From positions 20,314 through 84,313 of the forward strand of contig VZSE01005940.1 in assembly GCA_013398275.1 (NCBI GenBank): a DNA stretch of 64,000 bases. Direction: 5' to 3'. Both the position numbers and the translations under genes were made by a program. Positions 23,201 through 35,200 of the stretch are shown piece after piece. This stretch comes from Promerops cafer (taxonomy: Eukaryota > Chordata > Aves > Passeriformes > Nectariniidae). A model generated the notes under the pieces. The model was not told the origin of the DNA and did not search any database. It was given only the letters and a program-made list of their open reading frames with translations. The stretch's first letter is position 1, and each line of letters begins with the position of its first letter.

Positions 23201-26200
23201 TAAATAAATCTGCAATAATCCTCCTTGTAACATGTTCTTAGCTAACCATAGCTTCAGCAGAAGCTGCTATCCACTACTTAGAGCAATTTCTCCTGGGAAA
23301 ATGTTAACACAAATAGTTGCTGAGGTACCTAGAACAGTTTTCTGGTAAATATTTACTGATTTTTCCTAAGAGGAAAAAAGTAACTAAAGCTTTCTAAAAC
23401 TATTCGTTCATTATGGCTTGACACTACTCCTGTCTCACAAAATCAAAAGATTTCAGCTCATTAATTCTTTTACAAACACACACTCATCTTTCCTTATGCT
23501 ACAACTACGTTTCTTCTAAGCGAGGAGCCATAAAATATTAAGCCTGAATTTTTCAAGCTAAATATATTACATATTTACTTTTTTGACTCCTGTGGTTTGT
23601 GCTATTTAGGAAGAAACAGGTACAAACACAAAGCCAAACACGAAACAGATGAAGCTCATGGCTTTCTGTACATAAAATCAGACATTTCCAACAGCAGTAA
23701 AGTCAAGAACAGGCTCCTACACCACAAGTTTGCTTCTGAGTAGAGCTGAACAGAGGGGGAGTGAGAAAGACAGCAAACAAGACTGAGCACAGACTGCAGA
23801 TTCAAATATGGTGTTGATGTGCACGTGGAGTGCAGGGAAGTTTCTGCTGCTAAGCAGAAAGGCTGACTTGCACCACAGCCCTGATACCTGGCATCACAGG
23901 ATTGAGTGTTGTTACTGAGTACCACTAGGAAGGACAGCCCATGAGAAGCTTTACCAGCATCATCTCTCTCCATACCACCCCAGTGCTGCTCCAAATGCTG
24001 GTACCAACCTCCAGTCCCCTCATTTGGGTCTGCTGGCTGATCTGATGGTCAACTTGCTGCAGTTCCATGCGCAGCTGCTGCTCTCGTTCAGCTGAGGGCA
24101 ACTGCTTCCCATGACCAGCCACATCCGACATGGACAGTCTCTCCCTTTGGGATTGGAAAATAAGGAGATTTCAAAAAATATCTTTACTCAACTGGCACAG
24201 AAAAAAAATAGATAAAAGAAAATTTAGAAAAAGGCAAAGAAAAAATAAAGCAATCCTAACCTGTCATTGAAACGTCCCTGAGAAGGTATATTTTGATGAG
24301 GAGAATATGGAGAGCCTCCCCAGCCACCGTGGGTTTCGTAAGGACTGTAGTCTACCAGGGAACAGAAGAAAACCACATTGCATTACTACAAAATCACCCT
24401 TTCAGTCGTTCAGCCAACACAAAACTAGACAGAGAAGAAGAAGAAAAGGCCAGCCTTCTAATTGTGAGAAGTTCAAAATCTCTTCTGATTAAATGAACAC
24501 AAATACTTTCTGTGACCAGTCTCACATGCCTAATACATGACTCTTCCTGTATGTCTAACAGTCTGTGACAGCCTTCCACAGTCTGAGATTGCGAAGATAT
24601 TCAGGCAGATGAACAAACACAGAACAAAACCCACAGACATGATGACTGCAGTTATTTTTACTACTGAAGTTCATAAAAGACTCAGGAGTTCATTGATAAT
24701 TCTGACATAGCTTGGTAGCTACAGTTTAAAGATTACGTTTTCAGTGAAGTTAGAGTTCTACCTGTAATAAAGTCTAAAAAATTACTGCCTGAAAAAGTTA
24801 GAAGCAAGTTTGGGGGAATATAATAATTATTTTCTTAAGGCTATTCAGTGCACCTCAAGAAAGAGAGAATTTTTTGGAGTAAGACAGAAAGCCATATTAT
24901 ACACGTGATTAGAAAATAGACATGTTGGAAATGAACTACTCCTACTTTTTTGCTTTGCCTAACAGTACATGAGATAATGGCTGCATTAAGCTTGCAGAGC
25001 AGCTACCCATAAAGCAGGAGAGCAGCAGTACAATACTTCATCAAGATGGTTTTGCATTATGTATTTGGGAAAGTGCTAAGCTTCTGGATTCTGATGCTAC
25101 AGATTTAAAATAAGCTTCATATCAGAGGGACTGGCAGAACAAAGTAACTTCTTCCAAACAGCAACAACATATCACTAACAAATCCACTATGTATGCACAA
25201 ACATGTCATGGAATCATTGAATATCCCAAGTTGGAAGGGACACATAAGGACCATGGAGTACAACTGCTGGCCCTCCACAAACACCTCAACAATCCCACGC
25301 TGTGCCTGAGAGTACTGTCCAAACACTTCTGTAGCTCTGGCAGTCCTGGGACTGCAACCATTCCCTGTTCAGTGCCCCACGACCCTCTGAGGGAAGAGCT
25401 TTTTCCTCATATCCACCCTAACCCTCCCCTGACACAGGTCCAGTCCTATTACTGGTCACTAGAGAGAAATCAGGGCCTGCCCTTCTGCATCCCCTCGGGA
25501 AGAAGCTGTAGACTGCTATGGGGTCTGCCCTCAGTCTCCTCTTGTCCAGACCAAGTGATCTCAGAAAGCTGTGGCAACTTTGTTCTGAATTCAGTCTTCT
25601 CAGTATAACCCTACTTGAAGTTATTTTAAGTGGCATTAACGTACACCATAGCTGTATTTCTAAGACAAGATACAAGTTTACAGGGCTTGTCTTCAACCTG
25701 TACAACGCTATAGCAGTAAAGCAAATAGCAGCAGCCAGCAAAATCCAAGAGCACAGATGGTACCTGAAATGATGGGTTTGGGGGCGGCTCCCTGAACCGC
25801 CATGGCCTGCATGGGCCCCGAGTTCTGGTACATGGCTTTGGAAGTACGAGAGATGGCCCCAAATCTCGACACAGTTGGGCGGTCTCCAAATGGAATGAGG
25901 TCATCGTCCCCCGTCTCGGCCGCTCGTCGCTGCATGTCCAGTCGCTGCTCACGCACGGCTTTACTATCCACATTCTGGGCAAGACACGGAAAAGGCACTC
26001 AAGAACTCGTTCAGGAAGTAACAGGATCACATTCCTTTCACAACAATTTGGCAAGTGCAGTAAGTTTCTCTCATATTTTCTATTCCCTCAGTTTTCAACT
26101 AGTTTTCCTATTCTTCACTTTCTAACTCCACTGTCAGAGGGGACGTCTCCTTAATGGTCTACCTTAAGTTGACCATTACTACACCACAGTGAAAAAGCTG

Positions 26201-29200
26201 CAAAATTAATTGTGATCAAATCCAGAAGAAGAGAGCTGCAGCAGCAGGAAACTGAGACAGAGAGAGTCTAATGGGAAGAGAAGTGGAAAAAAACCTCCCC
26301 CTTCTAGAATCAAAAAGAAATTTCTCTGAAGTCCAGTGTTAAGAATTGTATCACCTAACAGCCTGCAAATGACTCAGAATGGGAATTTTTTAGTAGCACA
26401 CTTAATTGGACATGTCTAGTATATCTTTTCAGGCATTTTTCATTAAGCAGCAGTACTGTGTGGAACATCCTGGTTTCTGACAGAGTTTCAGACTCAAACA
26501 CCTCCATGGGTCAGCATATGAAGAGAGAAAGTGTTCACTCTCTCCTCAAAGAGCTGAGTTAAATAGGAAAGCTATCTGTTGGGTACCAGAAAACCTAACA
26601 TGGTAAGAATTGCCAAAATCAAGTTAAGACTTTGCTAAAGAAGTAAAACTGTGCACAGTGAAATAAAAAGAGCAAGGTAAGTGGGGCCACTACACCAAGA
26701 AAATTGTCTAAAGGCTACAGTCTTTACAGTCTAAGATTAAAATAAAACTCTGCAAGCCTTCAGTGGGGATAAGGATTGCTAGAAACAGTTAACATATCTA
26801 AGGCAGAAATAAAGGGCTGAAAATGGCAGTAACAACTAAGCTGGAAGCTAAACTCAAGAAATGAAATACTTGAAAACTGAAACCTTAAGGAAAATCTACT
26901 TTGGAATTCTGGAAAAAAAATTACATTTTAATCTCAAGGCCATAGGATGCTAGTACCAATTTTAATATACTTCTCTTTACTCAGTAAAGCTCCATGTCAT
27001 CTGCAGATTATTCAGGATTATGCACTTTCAGACGATACTACTCCTGTCCTTCAAAAAAGGAATCTCTTATGAATGATTAAAAAAAAAACCCTGAAGAATT
27101 AATTCAGATAATTTTTTCCTGTGAGGAGACAAAAACTGAAAAGCAGCAGAGATGCCATTTTGCTTATCTGAAAATTAGCTCTGGGGCAGAAGAATACTTT
27201 GCTTAGCCTTGAAAAAGGAGGTTACTTCTCCAGAACCTTATTGCTTCTCTTAATCGAGCTGCAGTTTTCTGGCAGCAGGGATGAAAGCCAAGAGCTGTTT
27301 ATCATTCCTGCATGCTGCCACTTGGACAGCAATAAGCTGATTCCAAGTAATCTCAGTACTTCCCCAGGTCAAACGTGGTAGTGTGATAACTCCAAGCAAC
27401 CACACTGTGTAGGACTGAGAGCAAGAGGACAGGTAAAAAGGCCAAAGCTGCAGATGAAATGCAATTTTTTGCTCTGCTTTTTTCAGGACAAAGCCTCCTT
27501 TTTGGGTCCATTTCCAATAGTGGCTTCAAGGTTTTAAGAGGAAAGCAATTCAGCGGACAGAAAAAAGACAAATTTAATTCCAATGGGGCAGACGGGAAAA
27601 GGGAGGAACCTTTTTGAGGAGAAGCTGAATTTAAAAAATCCTGATTCAATTAAGTGGTTGCAACAGGTGAGCATCTGTCCATAGAAGAATGAATTCTGAT
27701 TAGAAATGTTCCCCCCCATCTCTTATTGTCTTATTGAAGAAAGGTCACCATGACTCCAACAATACAAAAATAAAAGTCAAGAGATCACTTTTGCAGATGG
27801 GGGGTGAAGGAGAACAGATGAATGTCTGTAAAATAGTTCCTCAGGCTAAACAGTCTTTTCTCTTTAAGAGCTTGAATGACTTCCTACATTCATGGGCTAC
27901 CAGCCTACTTCTCATGTTGAGTGATGCCTCAATGTCAGGAAGAAACTGAATAGTGGTGGTATGTAAGATTCCTCATTATTTTCTTCTCCATTCATGACTC
28001 TCAACAGTAACACCCAAGCAGCCCCTTCATTTTGCAACACTGACCTAGCAAAATGGAGCAGCACAAAACAAGATCAAAGCCTACCTCCCAAAGCTCAGTG
28101 AAGGGCTGAATAGATGCAGCATAGAGCTAGAAATTGCCTTCAAGAAGAAACAGCCTAGTACAATGTTTTGACTGTGCTTTTCTCAAAAACTTCATGCAAG
28201 TTTTAGGTACTCTTGTGGCCAAAAATCACAGTCCTTCAAGTAAAAACTAGTAACACCCTTAACAGCAATAACAGCCACCTTAAAAGGAATTAATTGCCTA
28301 AAGTTAAGTTACAGCATCTTCCTCTGACAGAAAGAAGTACCGGCAGCAACAGATGGACATGCTTAATTAACAAACTGCCAGGACAGAATAATTTTTGCAT
28401 TTCAAGTAAGTGCAAAGAATAATCCTTGTAAAATATTCTTGCTATCCGTGGCTTCAGAGCAGAGTGGTTAACCTGCAACTACATGCAGAATTTTGTACCA
28501 GCTACACAAGGGTAGGACTGTTCATGACTTTGAAAACGAAGTGCTTCACACACCTGAAAATGCTTTCTGTGACTGAAATGCACTTCTGAGCTTAAATAAA
28601 AGCACTGCCACCATTGTGGAAAGCAAATGAAAGTCCTTCCCAACCCACAGAAATATCCACTCTTCTTCTGTTTTCCCCTTATCCCTGCATACCGCCATCT
28701 CCACACTCCTTGCTGCCACAACATCTTTGGGTTTTGCATCTTTGGTTCCAATGTAGGAGCCGATGGTGTCACAGGACCAGGGAGAGTACTGGCTGTAGTC
28801 ATTTCCTTTGTATTTCCCAGCTACCTTCAGCTCTTCATCCAAGTACTGTACAAAAACAAAAATCTGGTTCTGTAAGTGAAGGGAAGAAGCAGTTTCACAG
28901 CCATCCCTGTTCACTTCAACAGTAGTGAACTTGAGAACACCACCAGGATTATTTTTTATCAGATACATCACCCTCTGGAATTGGGCCAGAGAACGCATGA
29001 AGTGCGTGAAATTCTGAGCCCCTGGCTACGCTCCCAGTGCTGACTGTTCACTTGGCCAGTTTGAAGGTGATATTTTGACACTGGTTAAAAAAATAAATCC
29101 CTATCAAGCTGTTACTTCATTCTAAATATGTCAGGAGTAAAGTCTAATAACTGTGAAGAGCGATTACTTCAATTAGTAATGGCTCTAAATTAATTTTCTT

Positions 29201-32200
29201 GGTTGCACTGAAAGCAGAGAGCTTAGGATGAGTGGTGGATCAACAGTCAGCTGAAATACTGGAGACTGTACTACAAGGGCTTCCCATCTAGGCACAAAAT
29301 CTACTTTCCCCAACACTTGCCAGTGCTGTACTGTTCTGATTTTCTCGTTGTCTACACCTATCAGCATGTAAACACCCAAGTATTTTCTAAACATGCCAGT
29401 ATCTCACGTTTTTGTCAAAATACGCTTACCTCCTCTGAGTGAAAAGGATGAGGCAAGGTTGGTGATGGTGCAAAAGGAGGTGGAGAAATCACCTTCCTCT
29501 CTTCCAGCTGGGCCATGATCTCTTTCCTTCGTCGGTGAAGTTCATCCAGGCTGGGATGAGGCTGAAATGAAGACAGGAAAACGTTTCAGAGCTCCTGAAG
29601 CATTATTGTACAAAATGAATAATTTTTGAAGTGCTGTTTACCCGAACAAAATAAGGCAGCTATATACTGCAAGGAAAGGGAAATACAGAGGATAGACAGA
29701 ATCATTGAAGTAACAAGTAAAGATCACTTTGTTAAAGTCTACCTGTTAACTTTCATATAGGACTTACATGTTCCTACACTGGCCACTGTTAGCCCCACAA
29801 ACAGGCAATGTGTTACAACTTGGGAAAGTTCCCACTGGGACACAGTTCTGCATGGCAAGTTCCCATTACAGTCATATAGGGTAAATTGACAGAACTCTAC
29901 AGGCCACTAGTCACTTTTATTATTCATTTTGCAATAGAATTAAACACAAACATGGCACACGCAAACTGATAAATCTGTAAGTTATGTTAAAAACACTTCC
30001 TGTACTCAGCAATAGGATTCAGAGCCTTTAATCTGAATGACCTAAGTTCAACTATTCTACAGAACTCAATTCCAGCTGGTGAGTTATCAAAACAAATTTG
30101 TAAACTTACAAGAGGAAGACCCTCCAGTTAGCTATCTAACTAGAAAAAATTCAGAAGAGCAAAATTTTTAACTCTTTTATCAAGGCATGATGTTTATTAT
30201 GTTGGTTATGTTAATATACATAATAAACATTAGGTTAATGTTTATTAAGAGTTGGTCAGTCACAGATGGGCAGTACAAGAATGCACACATGACCATTTCC
30301 ACATACTGTATTTACTCTGCACTTGAGTAGCCCTCTCCAGCCTAATCTTTGCTGGAGAAGTCAGAGACTTACGAGACTTCCAAAGTGAATTACAATGCTT
30401 TTCTACTTTGAGAGCTAAAGCAGCCTACTTTTATGTATTAACATCATTACAACTGCAGAGCTGACCAGTAACTGAGTTACCTTCCAGTTTTTGATATGCT
30501 TCCTAAAGTTCAGACTTTGCAAAGGCCTTAGTACAAAAACACTCAACTCCTCAAGCAGTTTATGGTTTCTCTCTCAAAACAACTACAAAAACGCAGCGTA
30601 GAACTCATACCCTGTGGCACGAAGGTCTGATCTGACCGAGGTGTGGAGCCACTGGGCAGTAAGCCTCTGTCTGCTGGTATCTGTCTCTGGACTCAGGTAC
30701 GTAGAGGGGCACAGCCGCCTGTGGGATGTCGATGGGCACGGGGCTGCCCCGCACCACGTCCTCGCGCTGGTAGGGCTGCACGGGGGGGTACACGCGGCGG
30801 CCGTCGTAGTGGGGCGGGTACATGGGCTGCGCCAGCGTCGCGTACCCCTGCGGCTGGGGGTACTGGGGGCTCACCACGCGCTCCGGCAGGTACGGCCCGT
30901 AGTGCTCCAGGTACGGCGTACCCGGCTCGGGGGCTGATGGAGGAGGTCGGACAAAGCGAGACATGGACTGAGTGGGGTAGTACACTCCTGAGGCAAGGCA
31001 AGAGGGGAAAAAACCACAAGATACAGAAAGTGATTACCACAACTGTCCACAAAAATTGACTGCAGAAAACTCTGAAGAAGCAAAAGTTGATCCAAAGCTC
31101 AAGTGACTCAATATAATTACCCAAGTTACCAGCACGGTGTCAATGTTACAGTAGCTGATGAAGAGCTGGTGAGACTGAGCCCACCACAGGTGCCCCACAA
31201 GTCCTGCCAGCACACCAAATAGAAATAAATCACCAGAATGTCTCTGCAGACTGCTACAAATGCTTTCAGCTAGGTAAGACCTAAAAAGTAAACTGAAGAT
31301 TGGTCTGTACATCTTCATCCATGCAATTAAATTCAATTTATCTCAACATATCAGAGTCCCTGGGTGGGTAAAGGAACTTGGATTATTAGGATTTAAAGTT
31401 ATCTAGAGATTTGTTCTATGTCTTGAACAGGAGAAAGACATTTCAGAACTGTAAATCACAAAAGACTTGTAATATCACACTGCCCGGTTACCTGAAGATT
31501 TTATTATTCTATCCGGGATCTCTGGATAATTTTAAAATAAGCATGAATATGTGCATGACATCAAATTTTGTGGACAACTCAAATGTTCACTGGTGCATAA
31601 TGAACAAATGTAAGTAGCTTGTTTTTCTTCAAAATGCTCTGCAACTTTCTCAGAAATGGCTTCCCACATTTCGCCTTTCCTTTCTAGAGCTTTTTATGTT
31701 TTTAACTTCCTTTGGTCTTTCATTGCATATTTTTCTTTCATATTAACTTCACTTTATCTCACTTCTCTCTGCAGCCTCACATTGCCTAGGAATCATTCTC
31801 TGTTTTCATATAGATAGCCATATCTTCTCTTTTTAATCTCCTTCAATATTATCTTTCTCCATGTGCTCTCTTTACAGTTAAGAGTTTTTCCTTTTAGTTC
31901 CTTTTTTATGATGTTTTCTTTTTTTGTGAACACCCTTCTCTAATTTCATTTATCTCTAGTCATCACATGCACTTTATTTCCACTTTCCCTGAGTCAGACT
32001 GAATTAAGGTGTACCATACTGGATCCCTACAGAAGGACTTGCAACACTTGGGCAGATACTTGCAACACTTGGACAGATACAGGTATTGTTTTCACTTGCA
32101 CTGAAGTCCTCAGTCAAAGCATAAAATCCTGCCAATTTCCATTTTATTACGACATCACCATATTAGTGGTTTTCATCCATGTCATTTGTAAGAAAACTTC

Positions 32201-35200
32201 AATTAAAGGGCTTAAAAACCAGAGTGGGAAGAAAGATTAAAATCAGCATGAAGATGAAAGAGCTTGGTGTCAATCTTACCTTGTTGGTAGGGTGCTGGCT
32301 CAAACGATGGGGCAGCCCCTCTGGGGTCTTGATAAAACATATCTGCTTGTTGTGCACTGTACAGCTGAGACCCTCGTGGTACCATCTGCAACTGCTTGGT
32401 GACAGACACCGAGGGCAGATCTGCTGGCACCCGAGCAGGCACAGGATGAGGGTTCACTGGCAAGGCAGAAATAGAGCTCTTGGGAACAGATTCCAGCCTA
32501 AAGAAGTGGAAAGACGGCACTGCTCATTAAGGCCTGGTATAGCACACTGTACTCTAACACACTTATTTGTCTACACTCTACCTTCTGAAGGCTTCTATCA
32601 CCTTCTCCAATTAAAATATAAGCAAACAGTGAATTAACGCAGTTTAGAATTCTAACTTTAGCTTTCTACTCTACTATATAATCACTAAAAAACCCCCAAC
32701 CAAACACAAGAACAACCACAAGCCCAGTTCTGTTTCTTTTTTAAAGAACTGGTTTACTTTGTTTCTATTCCACATTTATGCACACAACAATCTGAACAAC
32801 AGGTAGGAAGAGCCGTACAAGTCAGGAGGGGATCCAGGGGCACTGCTACTCAGATGGTCCATCTTCCCCGGCTTCAGGGCACTTTCATAACCGGAGTCAG
32901 TCCCTCGAGAAATTAGTTGCGTCACTGTGCTGCCTGTTGACACAATTCCATTTGGCAGAGCAGAAGTTTTCCTATTGGGCAAGTCCACTCCCCCTTCCTC
33001 TGAGAGGATAGCTCCTGAAGGCAGGCCCACCTCATTCAGCTGGCCCAGGGAGGCACTAAGGGGTCTTCTGGGAACGAGACGCTTGTTCATTTTACGGAAT
33101 CTTCAGAAAAAGAAACCACATATCAGAAATTGAAACAAAAAAAAAGTAAAAGGAGCTGTACTTTCAAGATTTTTCAGACACGGATTCTACCGAAACCTTC
33201 CTTTTATTCAAGTTCCCCAAGGGGCTTATGAGACTACCTCTTAGAATACAACTTCCCTGATAGTTAATCGATTAATAGGAGTTTCAAACAGAACAAGGAT
33301 GGACTTTTAATGACAAGTACATCAAGAATTCACAGGTAACTTCACACAGCAAATTTATAAATCCTACTTTCTTTATACATATACATCTCAAGAGAAGAAA
33401 ACCAAAACCAAGCATCACATAAAGTACTATTACCACATAAAATAAATTAACTCAAGCTTCAGAATAAGAATCACAGACTGTTCAAGCCTGTTTTATTCAG
33501 AGAAGAAACTAATAGCAGAAAATTTAAGTGAAAAAATATGAAGCTATACCCTTTTGCTCCATTTGTCCAATAATAAGCGAAGTGTTTACTACCATATGAT
33601 ATATATTAAAGCACAGTTTAAGATTTATGTTACTATATCAATATGCAGCTTACACCATTTCTGTTGTTTGATAAAGGGACTGCAGCGATAAAAGCTCTAT
33701 GAACACGCAGCAATTCCATTCTAACTGCATCTGACTAAAGTCTGAACAAATACAGGCATTTTAACCAAAGCTCCACAGAAACCAGTAGGCCAATGGTACT
33801 GGAGAACAAATTCCAGAGTTGAAGGTCCTCCATTAAATACCCTGCCATTAGTTCAGATTCCAGAATGCAAGTGTGAGAGCATATTTGCAGAGCTGAGTGT
33901 TCTCACTGAACAAGAGGTAAACAATATTTCTTCAGGAGGGTTGAAGCCAACACTTTCATATCATAAATAGCTGTCAGAGTGAGATGGGAACCCAGACTAG
34001 GAAGGTACACAAATCACTGCAAGAAAAGGTGGCAGTTATTACTCAATCTCTAGATAATCTTTGTAGTTGCCCTCGTGCGTTAACAGCAACACAACAGAGG
34101 TAAAAAGGGATTTTATTGTTGGGGCTGTTCTGTTTTTTAGATGTTGTTCAGTTCCACATGTGCAGGACACAAATTAATTTTAAAAAGTTCAGTGCTTGCC
34201 TATGCACACAGGGTCTTTGTCCCTTGTCAAGAGGGGAATGAGCTGCTGTTCAAGCAAATTGAGACTTCCCCATAACTTTCTTCCAAACTTAAAGCTATAT
34301 AGAGAGATACAGGAGTTACACAGCAACAGCAACGCACACTATTCACACTAAGCATTTTTAAAAGGAGGAGCACTAACACAATAGCTACTTAAAGGAATTA
34401 AGCAAAGATGAAAGGTACACAGAACAATCAGAACTCTCAAGTTCCCCAACCACCCACAGAAACTGTTGGAATCCGAAACTGAACAAACATTCTCTTCAGC
34501 CCAGGACAACATTAATACCAAGGCATGCAAATCAGTCTGGCTACAATAGGCCTCTCCCCCCCTGCAAAGCCAACAAACAGTCCTGGACACACACAGCTGG
34601 CTCACAGGTGTAATGCTGACCCACCACCCAACACAGGTTAACAAAACCATCCCAAAGCAGCACTACCAATCTCCATTTCATTAGCATGACGACAGAAGGC
34701 AAAAAACTCTTCAACTGTTTCTGCAGCACACAAGTACTGAAGTCCTATTCCTTGCTCATATCAATAACTGTCTTTGTCATTCTAACACCAGGCGCTCTGC
34801 TCTTCTTTCTTCATGTTTGTCTATGCACTGCATGCTGGCTATACAGCCCATGAACTCACAGTAATGCTTTGAGTTTCAGATTAAGAAAGGAAAAATAAAT
34901 ACTACATGCCAATTCCGAGCCTTTGCAGTATTCTTCTCATTAAAAAGCACCTTTTCTTTGAATTATTATAGCTAGTACACTCCATAAAATACACTGTATT
35001 TATTTCTTGTAGCACCTAAATAATCCATGTTACTTTAAAAAAATTATAACAACCTGCAGAACAACAACATTTTGCTCTTCCATAACTGGTAGCCCTCCTA
35101 AATCTGTAATGGATCTAGACTGCAATCTTGATATGACCATCATTTTTTAACTCTACAACAATAGATGTAACCAATTGAAGGTACCTGCATGAAACTTTTT

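Noticed and set aside
30614..31124. Overlapping open frames of 107-143 codons in other frames of RC3H1 exon 12
   Set aside because: Shadows of a GC-rich real exon, in which stop codons are rare.
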